From NCBI GenBank assembly GCA_005524015.1, contig SULG01000025.1:1-40235 (forward strand): 40,235 bases of DNA. Reading direction: 5' to 3'. Positions within the stretch are counted from its first letter, which is position 1, and every line of letters starts with the position of its first letter. Position numbers and translations under genes: made by a program. This stretch comes from Candidatus Jettenia ecosi (lineage in GTDB: Bacteria; Planctomycetota; Brocadiia; Brocadiales; Brocadiaceae). Below, piece by piece: positions 25,400-32,984 of this stretch. The notes beneath the pieces were generated by a model. That model had not been told where the DNA came from and did not search any database. It saw nothing but the letters and a program-made list of their open reading frames with translations.

Positions 25400-26839
25400 A
25401 TGTATATAATCCTGGGTTGCGACGATATTGGATCTGCCTTAGCTTTAAATTTAATGAGATCCGGCGAGGAAGTACTCGTAATTGATAGTAATGAAAAAGC
25501 CTTAATGGGATTAAAGGAATGTAATATTCAAACGATTACATCAGATATTAATACATTAGACTTTAATTCATTACCGGCGAAAGATATCATTGCTTTTGTC
25601 CTCTTACAAAAACATCTTGAAGATAATCTGACTTTAGCAAATTATATAAAGAAGGTATTTCCCGATAAATTTGTGTTCTCAAGAGCAGTCGATGAAAAAG
25701 AGACCTTTGTGCTATTAGAGAATGGTGTTGATAGTACCATTCAAACAGTTAAAATTATGACGAATGCAATTCTGAATGAATTGGAAATGGCGAAATTAAA
25801 AAGATCTGTTTTTCATTTAACAAGCGTTATTAAAGCAGCATCTAATAAAGGATTAGCCATTTTTTTGCAAGATAATCCCGATCCAGATGCTATTGCTTGT
25901 GGGCTTGCACTTAAATGCATTGCTGAGAAATTCGATATCAAATCCAAGATTTATTATGGTGGAAATATTGGCCATCAACAAAATAAGACCTTGGTCAATT
26001 TGTTAGAAACTGATCTTATCCGATTAAGAACGACAGATGAATCGTTAGAGATAGTTCATAACGTCGATAAAGTTGCATTAATAGAGGCTTCCATTGCTTC
26101 AAAAAATAATGTATTACCAGCAAATGTAGTTCCTAATATTATTATTGATCATCATCAAACAGACTTTAGCCTTGTAAAAGGTGAGTTTGTTGAAATATTG
26201 CCGAAGATTGGCGCTGCTTCTACTATTATGACAAGGTACCTGCGGCAATTAGACATTGTGCCGGACCCGCCACTTGCCACAGCTCTTCGTTATGGAATCA
26301 GGGTTGATACAAGCGGGTTCACCAGGAATACTACTACAGAAGACCTTGATGCGGCAGCCTACCTCTCGTCGCTAGTTGATGTAGGATTGTTAAATCAAAT
26401 AGAGAACCCTCCTATGAGCGCAGAAACGCTCGATATTATTGGAAGAGCTATAAGAAACCGAGAGGTAAGGGGATCGTACCTTATATCTTTTGTAGAGTTT
26501 ATAACTGACCGTGATGCATTACCACAGGCGGCAGAATTAATGTTACAGATGGAAGGAGTATCTACGGTACTTGTATTCGGGATTGATAAAGACAAGGTGC
26601 AATTATCAGCTCGAAGTATGGACTCAAGAATCAATCTGGCATCACTATTGCAAAAAGCATTTGGGTTTATGAATGCAGGAGGACATGCAACAATGGCAGC
26701 CGGTACTATTGATCTAGGTATTTTTGGAGATGTAAATGATAAAAAATCGCTATCAAGAATTACTTTTGATGCTGTACGGAAAAAGTTTTTTTCTGCAGCA
26801 GGAATAGATACAGAAAAAAAGAAATACCCGATGAATTAG
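25400..26839 (+). CDS. TrkA-N (RCK) domain fused to DHH/DHHA1 phosphoesterase
   Basis: A 479-residue fusion. Residues 1-125 are a Rossmann RCK/TrkA-N domain (MYIILGCDDIGSALALNL and an acidic D29 after the second strand, as in NAD(H)-binding members). Residues 150-330 form a DHH domain with DHH at 250-252, and 370-470 form DHHA1 with GGH at 427-429. The family includes nanoRNase/pAp phosphatase-type enzymes (NrnA) and c-di-AMP or nucleotide phosphodiesterases. Two metal-site positions look altered: the usual H-x-N-P-D-x-D motif reads QDNPDPD (Gln157) and the usual D of the next motif appears as E229. Asp161, Asp163 and the DHH remain. NAD or another ligand may regulate hydrolysis; the substrate is uncertain. 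A good promoter lies upstream. Confidence 0.85.
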   Translation: MYIILGCDDIGSALALNLMRSGEEVLVIDSNEKALMGLKECNIQTITSDINTLDFNSLPAKDIIAFVLLQKHLEDNLTLANYIKKVFPDKFVFSRAVDEKETFVLLENGVDSTIQTVKIMTNAILNELEMAKLKRSVFHLTSVIKAASNKGLAIFLQDNPDPDAIACGLALKCIAEKFDIKSKIYYGGNIGHQQNKTLVNLLETDLIRLRTTDESLEIVHNVDKVALIEASIASKNNVLPANVVPNIIIDHHQTDFSLVKGEFVEILPKIGAASTIMTRYLRQLDIVPDPPLATALRYGIRVDTSGFTRNTTTEDLDAAAYLSSLVDVGLLNQIENPPMSAETLDIIGRAIRNREVRGSYLISFVEFITDRDALPQAAELMLQMEGVSTVLVFGIDKDKVQLSARSMDSRINLASLLQKAFGFMNAGGHATMAAGTIDLGIFGDVNDKKSLSRITFDAVRKKFFSAAGIDTEKKKYPMN

Positions 26840-26916
26840 AATTAATGATTAACAATGGTGTTAGGAATTAATTGTATTGGCTATTTTTATAGGTGATGGA
26901 AAATAGGAGAAATATT

Positions 26917-27945
26917 ATGGGAAAAGGATTTTTAGGTGTAGTATTAATAAGTCTTGCAGTCTTTTTGAACTCTTGTGTTACTACCCAAAGGCAAGTAAAG
27001 GAGGCAGAAGAGCACGAGTTAAGGCAGAAAGATACCTCTGCACCTGTAGAACCTGTACCTGCACAGACAGAAGCTGTTACCCCCGCTGAGCCCGCCCCTG
27101 AAGCTGTTATTCCTTCACTGCCCGAAGAAGAGACTGGGGAGGAAGCACCTGTTGAAGAGGAAGACCTTGAAGAAGCGCCAGTAACAGAGCCTGCACAGCC
27201 GGAAGATGCTACCCCCGTTGAACCCACGCCAGAGGCCGTTATTCCTTCACTGTCCGAAGAAGCTGGTGAAGAAACACCTGATGAAGAGGAAGACCTTGAA
27301 GAAGCGCCAGTAACAGAGCCTGCACAGCCGGAAGATGCTACCCCCGTTGAACCCACGCCAGAGGCTGTTATTCCTTCACTGCCCGAAGAAGCTGGTGAAG
27401 AAACACCTGATGAAGAGGAAGACCTTGAAGAAGCGCCAGTAACAGAGCCTGCACAGCCGGAAGCTGTTACCCCCGTTAAACCTGCGCCTGAGACTGCCAC
27501 TTCTTCAGAACAAACGGAATCTGCGGGAAAGTCAATAAATCAGTGTGCCACCTGTAATAAAGAAGCTGGAGAAGGACATGTCTGTGGCCTTACTACCTAT
27601 TGCCAACAATGCTCAGAAGAAGTTGGACCTGGCCATATCTGCGATTTAACCTTCTTTTGCTCTGATTGTAAAAAAGAAGTTGGAGACGGCCATATTTGTA
27701 ATGTGACGACATTCTGCACAAAATGTGAAGAGGAAGTTGGATCTGGCCACATTTGCGATATAACATACTTTTGTTATGATTGTGAGAAAGAAGTGGGAGA
27801 TGAACATATCTGTGGTGTTACCCATTTTTGTCCTACATGCAATAAAGAAGCCGGAGAAAGGCATGAATGTGGCAAGACTTATTTCTGCTTTAATTGTGAA
27901 AAAGAGGTCCCCGCCGAACATCAACATGAAAGCTTAGCAAAGTAA
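26917..27945 (+). CDS. Lipoprotein with Pro/Glu-rich repeats and seven Cys/His-rich 19-residue repeats
   Basis: A 342-residue protein. Residues 1-20 form a lipoprotein signal with LNSC at 17-20, so it is probably membrane anchored. Residues 25-205 are acidic, Pro/Glu-rich and mostly made of 43-residue repeats (129 bases: GAAGAAGCGCCA recurs at 27169, 27298 and 27427). Residues 210-342 hold seven repeats of 19 residues with consensus C-x2-C-x3-EVG-x2-H-x-C-x5, for example CSDCKKEVGDGHICNVTTF. The first six carry two or three Cys and one His; the last loses the final Cys. Regular C-x2-C plus H-x-C suggests metal (zinc or iron) binding by each unit. ATG 26917 has AGGAG seven bases upstream. No family was recognised. 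A strong terminator follows. Confidence 0.85.
   Translation: MGKGFLGVVLISLAVFLNSCVTTQRQVKEAEEHELRQKDTSAPVEPVPAQTEAVTPAEPAPEAVIPSLPEEETGEEAPVEEEDLEEAPVTEPAQPEDATPVEPTPEAVIPSLSEEAGEETPDEEEDLEEAPVTEPAQPEDATPVEPTPEAVIPSLPEEAGEETPDEEEDLEEAPVTEPAQPEAVTPVKPAPETATSSEQTESAGKSINQCATCNKEAGEGHVCGLTTYCQQCSEEVGPGHICDLTFFCSDCKKEVGDGHICNVTTFCTKCEEEVGSGHICDITYFCYDCEKEVGDEHICGVTHFCPTCNKEAGERHECGKTYFCFNCEKEVPAEHQHESLAK
27040..27490 (+). repeat. 129-base tandem repeats encoding the Pro/Glu-rich stalk
   Basis: Two nearly identical 129-base units (27169-27297 and 27298-27426) are followed by a partial third and preceded by a diverged one. The period is exactly 43 codons, so the frame is kept. Near-identity points to recent expansion or gene conversion. 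Confidence 0.85.
27544..27930 (+). repeat. 57-base repeats encoding Cys/His units
   Basis: Seven 19-codon units with conserved Cys and His codons but clearly diverged bases, unlike the near-identical upstream 129-base units. This suggests older repeats held by selection on protein sequence. Confidence 0.8.
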
Positions 27946-27971
27946 TCTTGTAAAGAAATTACATTCAATAG

Positions 27972-28005
27972 AAAAAGGCATGTTTACCGGTAAGCATGCC
28001 TTTTT
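27972..28005. terminator. Bidirectional terminator between convergent genes
   Basis: AAAAAGGCATG (27972-27982) pairs with CATGCCTTTTT (27995-28005), and an inner TTACCGGTAA extends the stem. A and T flanks serve both the lipoprotein (+) and the coiled-coil protein (-). Confidence 0.85.
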
Positions 28006-28046
28006 CATTTTTCGTTTATTTTAAGAACCTTTTTGATCAGTTTTTT

Positions 28047-28571
28047 CTATTCAGTTGTCTTGATTACGTACTTGTTAATAAGACCTGTTTCTATACCTAT
28101 AAGCATAGCCTCAAAGGGTTTTGTACTATCTTTAGGGATGTCGGGTATAGTAAACTCTTCTTTTTTAACCAGTAAGTCACGGTCATCATATATCTCTAAT
28201 GTAAATTTTGCAAAGCGATAATTCTTTTCAGATCTGTTAGCTATCTCACCCGTAAAAAGAACATTTGAACCAAATTGATCAAAGCGCACATTTTTTACAA
28301 AAAATCCACTACCAATATCTTCGAATCCATCCTTTAAGGGAGGTTTTAAAAGCTCTTTATTCGCAGGAGCGCTCTTTGGCGCTTTTGAAACACCCGGTGT
28401 AAGATTTTTTTCTAATGCGTTTACCCGTTTTTCTAAGGCTTCAACTCTTGAAACAAGATTTGAAATAACAATCTCTAACATATTTACCTTATTTGATGTG
28501 TCTTGTGCAAATAATACGGTATGGCTAAATATTGTAAAAATTATTACTATAGAAATAAAAGACTTTTTCAT
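28047..28571 (-). CDS. Exported coiled-coil protein with a FxLYD-like beta domain
   Basis: A 174-residue protein: a signal peptide at 1-22 (MKKSFISIVIIFTIF up to LFAQ), a short coiled coil (about 30-57, heptads in LEIVISNLVSRVEALEKRV), a Pro/Lys linker, and a C-terminal beta domain (90-170). FTGEIANRSEKNYRFAKFTL and the later LVKKEEF segment resemble FxLYD/DUF3426-type domains. Such domains often sit in envelope proteins; the partner is unknown. I chose ATG 28571 because GAGG lies six bases upstream and it begins the signal peptide directly; the frame reaches four codons further. It is divergent from ricT with about 200 bases between. Confidence 0.65.
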   Translation of the reverse strand: MKKSFISIVIIFTIFSHTVLFAQDTSNKVNMLEIVISNLVSRVEALEKRVNALEKNLTPGVSKAPKSAPANKELLKPPLKDGFEDIGSGFFVKNVRFDQFGSNVLFTGEIANRSEKNYRFAKFTLEIYDDRDLLVKKEEFTIPDIPKDSTKPFEAMLIGIETGLINKYVIKTTE

Positions 28572-28693
28572 TCCTACCCTCACATTTAATATCTAAAAGA
28601 TATATCACAAGAGATATGTTGTATCATACGTTAAATTACTAATACAAATATAAATCTTCGAAGCTATTATATACAACTAAAAAATGTAATATC

Positions 28694-28722
28694 TTGACAA
28701 AATATAATCTAATTGTTATCTT
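28694..28722 (+). promoter_or_regulatory. Sigma-70-type promoter for ricT-metG
   Basis: TTGACA at 28694-28699, a 17-base spacer, TATCTT at 28717-28722. It would start transcription about 45 bases before ATG 28774. Confidence 0.5.
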
Positions 28723-28773
28723 AAATAAATATTTTTTTATATAAATAATTATATCATTTCCTCAAACACCTTC

Positions 28774-29646
28774 ATGCGGCACATTCTAACTATTCGATAC
28801 GGTGTCTTAAAGAATACATCTGATTTTTTTACCAATATTACTTCATTAAAAAAAGGTGATCAAGTTATAATTCGTTCTAATCGTGGTATAGAATTTGGCG
28901 AAGTTATTACCAAGGTTAGCGAGATAGCGGATGATACTCCCATTGAAAATCTTGGAGAGATTTTACGTAAAGCTACGACTGATGATAAAGAAAAACAAAA
29001 AAAGATAAACAATGAAATGATACCCGTTGAGTTTAAGTTTTGTCAAAAAAAGATAAAAGAGCATAATCTCCTCATGAAACTTGCCAGTGTCGAACATTTA
29101 TATGGAACTAAAAAAATTATCTTTTATTATCTTGCTAATGGGCGCGTTGATTTCAGAGAACTGGTAAAAGACCTGGCAAAAGAATATCAGGCGCGTATAG
29201 AAATGAAACAAATCGGTGTTCGGGACGAAGCCAGACTTTTAGCTGATTATGAGCACTGCGGGAGGGAATTATGTTGTAGATTGTTCCTCAAAAACCTTGA
29301 ACCCGTTACTATGAAAATGGCAAAAAATCAAAAGGCAACGCTCGATCCTTCTAAAATATCAGGAAGATGCGGCCGTCTTATGTGTTGCCTGCGTTACGAG
29401 GATAAAGTATATGAGGATTTAAAACACAGCTTGCCAAGAAAGGGTTCTGTTGTCAAGACGACAGAAGGAATCGGAGAAGTTGTTAATTGCGATGTATTAC
29501 AACAGCAAGTTACTATTGAACTGAATAACGGAAACAAAATTTGCGTGTCAACTCGTGATATTATAGATAAAGTAAGAGAATCCTTGAGGCAACAGGAAAC
29601 AACACCCTGCGATCAAATGTGTGGGAAAGATTATGAGCTTGAATAA
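28774..29646 (+). CDS. ricT: RicT/YaaT-like PSP1-domain protein
   Basis: A 290-residue PSP1 C-terminal domain protein. Homologues (RicT/YaaT) bind Fe-S clusters in the RicAFT complex of Bacillus and act in RNA maturation. Visible features are FGEVITKV and VRDEARLLADYEHCGRELCC at 155-175, then GRCGRLMCCLRYEDKVYEDL. The cysteine set (CGREL-CC and GRCGRLMCC) matches the family. The N-terminus MRHILTIRYGVLK is normal for the family and the length is typical. No clear Shine-Dalgarno lies before ATG 28774, which follows a promoter by about 45 bases. The stop overlaps the start of metG, a pairing common in many bacteria. No ricA or ricF homologue is seen here. Confidence 0.85.
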   Translation: MRHILTIRYGVLKNTSDFFTNITSLKKGDQVIIRSNRGIEFGEVITKVSEIADDTPIENLGEILRKATTDDKEKQKKINNEMIPVEFKFCQKKIKEHNLLMKLASVEHLYGTKKIIFYYLANGRVDFRELVKDLAKEYQARIEMKQIGVRDEARLLADYEHCGRELCCRLFLKNLEPVTMKMAKNQKATLDPSKISGRCGRLMCCLRYEDKVYEDLKHSLPRKGSVVKTTEGIGEVVNCDVLQQQVTIELNNGNKICVSTRDIIDKVRESLRQQETTPCDQMCGKDYELE

Positions 29647-31180
29647 GCATACGTTTTATGTTACCACACCTATTTATTATGTCAATGATATACCACACAT
29701 TGGCCATTCTTATACAACTATTGCTGCTGATGTATTGGCCCGGTATAAAAAAGCAAAGGGGCTAGATGTCTTTTTCCTGACCGGAACAGACGAACACGGA
29801 CAGAAAATACAAAAAGCGGCTCAAATCTGTAATAAAACGCCTGTAGAATTTGCGAACACAGTGGTCGATAAATTTAAAGCCCTATGGAGTGATCTTTGTA
29901 TTTCCAATAATGATTTCATACGAACAACGGATGAACGGCATTGCCGGCGAGTAAGGAGAATTTTTCAACAAATCTTTGAGAATGGAGATATCTACCTGGG
30001 AGAATATGAGGGATGGTATTGTGTTCCCTGTGAAAGCTTCTGGATTGAATCACAGCTTGAAGAGAATAAATGCCCGGAATGTAAACGAGTTGTAGAGAAA
30101 GTAAGGGAGAAGAACTATTTTTTCAAACTCTCAAAATATAAAAATCATCTGCTGGAATATTATGATAAACACCCTGATTTTATACAACCTGAATCAAGAA
30201 GAAACGAATTATTACAGAGAATTAAATCTCAAGTCGAAGATATCAGCGTAAGCCGTTCAGCAGTAGAGTGGGGTATTCAAGTTCCCATGGATCCAACTCA
30301 TACTATTTATGTTTGGATTGATGCGCTTCTCAACTATATTACGGCTTTAGGGTATGATGATGATATGCAGAAATTCCAGAAATACTGGCCGGCAAGTGTT
30401 CATATTATAGGAAAAGAAATCTTATGGTTCCATGGTGTTATTTGGCCTGCCATACTTATGTCCTTAAAAATAGACTTGCCACATAAGGTTTTTGCGCATG
30501 GCTGGTGGACCGTTGAAGGTCAGAAGATCTCAAAATCCTTAGGGAACGCAATAAATCCAATTCATATTATCCGATCTTATGGCACAGACGCCTATAGATA
30601 TTTTTTACTGAGAGAAGTTCCTTTTGGTTTGGATGGAAACTTTTCTTACCATGCACTTATTCACAGAATAAATTCCGATCTGGGCAATGACTTGGGCAAT
30701 TTATTACAACGCACATTAACCATGATTGAAAAGTATTTCCATGGAGTAATTCCCGAAGTTACAGATGAAGATGATGAATTAAAAAGGGAGTCGCAAATCA
30801 CCTGCGATAAAATAGATCAGGAGATAAATCAACTCCAATTTAGCAGGGCCCTTGAGGTTATTTGGGAGTTTATACGACGTAGCAATAAATTTATCGAAGA
30901 TAAAAAACCCTGGTCATTGGCTAAGACAGACATTACAAGACCTCAACTCGCTTTGGTTATTAGTTCATTAGCTATGGCTATCAGAAATATTTCTGTATTT
31001 ATTTATCCATTTATGCCGGCAACTACTGTCGAAATTCAACGGCAACTTGGCATCCTGCAAGATACTTGTTACCCTAGCTTGGAATTTCAACAGAAATTCA
31101 AGAAAGGTACCATAGTACGAAAGGGTAAGCCCTTATTTCCGAAGATAGAACTTACGGAACTAAAAACTGCTTCACTATAA
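29633..31180 (+). CDS. metG: Methionyl-tRNA synthetase
   Basis: A 515-residue class I synthetase that charges tRNA-Met. HIGH is at residues 22-25 (PHIGHSYTTIAADV), the KMSKS loop is KISKS at 298-302, and the zinc knuckle has four cysteines (CVPCESFWIESQ through NKCPEC). The C-terminal anticodon-binding domain is present, but the extra EMAP-like dimerisation domain is absent, so it belongs to the short form. The frame opens earlier at GTG 29621, but ATG 29633 fits the family N-terminus better; GGGAAAG lies just upstream. It overlaps ricT by 14 bases, suggesting coupled translation. The Minf_1886-family gene follows by 47 bases and is probably on the same transcript. Confidence 0.95.
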   Translation: MSLNKHTFYVTTPIYYVNDIPHIGHSYTTIAADVLARYKKAKGLDVFFLTGTDEHGQKIQKAAQICNKTPVEFANTVVDKFKALWSDLCISNNDFIRTTDERHCRRVRRIFQQIFENGDIYLGEYEGWYCVPCESFWIESQLEENKCPECKRVVEKVREKNYFFKLSKYKNHLLEYYDKHPDFIQPESRRNELLQRIKSQVEDISVSRSAVEWGIQVPMDPTHTIYVWIDALLNYITALGYDDDMQKFQKYWPASVHIIGKEILWFHGVIWPAILMSLKIDLPHKVFAHGWWTVEGQKISKSLGNAINPIHIIRSYGTDAYRYFLLREVPFGLDGNFSYHALIHRINSDLGNDLGNLLQRTLTMIEKYFHGVIPEVTDEDDELKRESQITCDKIDQEINQLQFSRALEVIWEFIRRSNKFIEDKKPWSLAKTDITRPQLALVISSLAMAIRNISVFIYPFMPATTVEIQRQLGILQDTCYPSLEFQQKFKKGTIVRKGKPLFPKIELTELKTASL

Positions 31181-31227
31181 TTTGTAAATTCATTACAAAA
31201 ACTTTTCTTAATGGTTGGAGAATCTAT

Positions 31228-31665
31228 ATGACAAAAGCATGGAATAAGATAAAAGAAATTATCAAAAAGGATCCCCGCTATTCCTCTACTGCCTATCAAT
31301 TTGTATTTGAGGCGCTTGACTATACTACAAATATGTTAGGTAAGGACCAGCACAAGACATCTGATAAGGATCGCCATGTAACAGGAAAACAACTTATGGA
31401 GGGCATTAGACAATACGCCTTAAAGCAATTCGGTTTTATGACATTAACCGTATTTGGACAATGGGGTATAAAACAAGATACAGACTTTGGAAACGTCGTT
31501 TTTAATTTAGTAGAAAGCGGTCTTATGGGAAAGACAGAAACGGATTCTAAAGATGATTTTAAAAATACTTATGATCTCAAGAAAGTCTTTGATGAAGAAT
31601 TCAAGTTAGATGGAAAATATGATATTCGGCTATCATTAAATGCCTTAGGAATCAAGAAAAGATAA
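31228..31665 (+). CDS. Minf_1886 family protein
   Basis: A 145-residue soluble protein of a family found mainly in Planctomycetes and Verrucomicrobia, function unknown. Signatures are YQFVFEALDYTTNMLG, then DRHVTGKQLMEGIRQYA, QFGFMTLTVFGQWGI and TDFGNVVFNLVESGLM. The family normally follows this order and length. Its location behind ricT-metG suggests the same transcript. The stop is adjacent to the stop of the convergent SUMF1-like gene, so the two ends meet without a spacer. Confidence 0.85.
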   Translation: MTKAWNKIKEIIKKDPRYSSTAYQFVFEALDYTTNMLGKDQHKTSDKDRHVTGKQLMEGIRQYALKQFGFMTLTVFGQWGIKQDTDFGNVVFNLVESGLMGKTETDSKDDFKNTYDLKKVFDEEFKLDGKYDIRLSLNALGIKKR

Positions 31666-32307
31666 CTATTTCGCATCTTTAACGCACCGGAATCCAACAT
31701 TGTTATCTCTTCCCTCAGGATAACTACAACTTCTATAGGCGCTTCTTAGGATATAGTGATGATTTACCCATGACCCACCTCTAACTACGCGGAATTTTCT
31801 TTCCTCATACCAATCTTCGCACCACTCCCACACATTTCCTGCCATATCAAAACAATCATAAGGGCTTGCGCCTCCCTTTCGGTCCTCAACAGGAGCTGGA
31901 GCGCCTGTATTTGGGTCTAGGTTATACACAGCTTTCGTGCTATCGGGTTGTACATTTCCCCATGGATATTCTCTGCCATCAACACCTCGTGCTGCTTTTT
32001 CCCATTCTATTTCTCTCGGAAGCCGTTTACAGGCCCATTTTGCATAAGCAACAGCGTCATTCCAGCTAACACCAACAACAGGTTGTAACGGGCTATTGAA
32101 TCTTTTGTTATTCCAAAAGAAAGGTTCTCTGGCCCCTGTAGCATCGACGAATTTCTTATATTGAGAATTAGTTATTGGAAATTTATCGATATAAAAGGCA
32201 TCGACATATACCGTCTTTCGTTCTTCACCCATAATAAAATTGCCTTCCGGAATAAGAACCATCTGAGAGCTATCTTTCTCATTCATAATGCTACCCAACA
32301 GCGACAT
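31666..32307 (-). CDS. SUMF1/FGE-like domain protein lacking active-site cysteines
   Basis: A 213-residue protein of the formylglycine-generating-enzyme-like fold. The core is typical: MVLIPEGNFIMG, VDAFYIDKFPITNSQY, VSWNDAVAYAKWACKRLP, EIEWEKAARG, YPWGN, MAGNVWEWCEDWY and RVVRGGSW. True FGE has catalytic cysteines shortly after GGS; here the segment reads GGSWVNHHYILRSAYR, with no cysteine at the expected sites. It is therefore probably a binding or accessory member rather than a sulfatase maturase. No sulfatase lies nearby. There is no signal peptide, so it is probably cytoplasmic. ATG 32307 or 32286 may be the start; neither has a strong ribosome binding site. It is 43 bases from the DUF192 gene upstream and is probably co-transcribed with it. 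Confidence 0.85.
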   Translation of the reverse strand: MSLLGSIMNEKDSSQMVLIPEGNFIMGEERKTVYVDAFYIDKFPITNSQYKKFVDATGAREPFFWNNKRFNSPLQPVVGVSWNDAVAYAKWACKRLPREIEWEKAARGVDGREYPWGNVQPDSTKAVYNLDPNTGAPAPVEDRKGGASPYDCFDMAGNVWEWCEDWYEERKFRVVRGGSWVNHHYILRSAYRSCSYPEGRDNNVGFRCVKDAK

Positions 32308-32350
32308 AACTATCCATCCATATTATCAAATTATCAAAGATAAGGCTTGT

Positions 32351-32860
32351 CTATTTTCCAATTTCTGCCTTTCGTCCTATAGCTAACGGTATCCTTACGA
32401 TATCTCCCTCTTTTATATTATGCAGCCGAAACCACCCCTCTTTCATCTCTAATGCATACTGAACTCTTTCCCTTGAGACATGAGTATCTAAACTATGCGG
32501 ACTCATAGTGTCTATTTGTATAATCCTTCCGTCGGCCTTAATAAAGGCTATCGAAATAGGTATGCGGGTGTCTTTCATCCAAAACGAGAGAATCTCCTCT
32601 TTGGGAAAAACAAATAACATGCCCTCATTATCCTCCAGTTTATTTCGGTACATTAAGCCTGCAATTCGCTCTTCAGGTGTAATTGCCAGTTCTACTTCTA
32701 ATTCAATTCCGCCTACATTTACCGGCGCTACCCTATTTCTTTTCACCTGGCTATAACAAATTGCGCAAGAACCGCTATATACTATACCTCCAGAAATACA
32801 GAGCATAATAATAAAAAGACAATTCCATTCTTTTACCCACATAAAATTATGTTTATTCAT
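32351..32860 (-). CDS. DUF192 family exported protein
   Basis: A 169-residue protein. The N-terminus has one membrane or signal helix (about residues 14-33), and the rest is a DUF192 domain: ELAITPEERIAGLMYRNKL, then MLFVFPKEEILSFWMKDTRIPISIAF, and ALEMKEGWF. These match the conserved RxxGLMxR, FWMKNTxIPLDIxF and LEL segments of the family. DUF192 proteins are small envelope proteins of unknown role. I chose ATG 32860 because GGA lies upstream and the frame before it starts only with TTG. It lies upstream of the SUMF1-like gene on the same strand and diverges from tilS with about 120 bases between. Confidence 0.85.
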   Translation of the reverse strand: MNKHNFMWVKEWNCLFIIMLCISGGIVYSGSCAICYSQVKRNRVAPVNVGGIELEVELAITPEERIAGLMYRNKLEDNEGMLFVFPKEEILSFWMKDTRIPISIAFIKADGRIIQIDTMSPHSLDTHVSRERVQYALEMKEGWFRLHNIKEGDIVRIPLAIGRKAEIGK

Positions 32861-32984
32861 GGAAGTCTTATCCAAAATTTAGAACTCTAGTCGTTTACCA
32901 CACGGAATATTTTACGAGCACAAAAACTAAAGTCAAATTATTTCTAAACTTGACTTGCTTAAACCAAAGAGATATAGTGCAACG

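Noticed and set aside
27040-27490. A CRISPR-like array, because of the regular repeats
   Set aside because: The repeats are 129 bases, in frame, coding and without unique spacers.
26868-27500. A 210-residue minus-strand open frame rich in Ser and Gly
   Set aside because: It lies antisense to the Pro/Glu-rich repeats of the lipoprotein, so its low-complexity composition is the mirror of those codons. It has no family resemblance.
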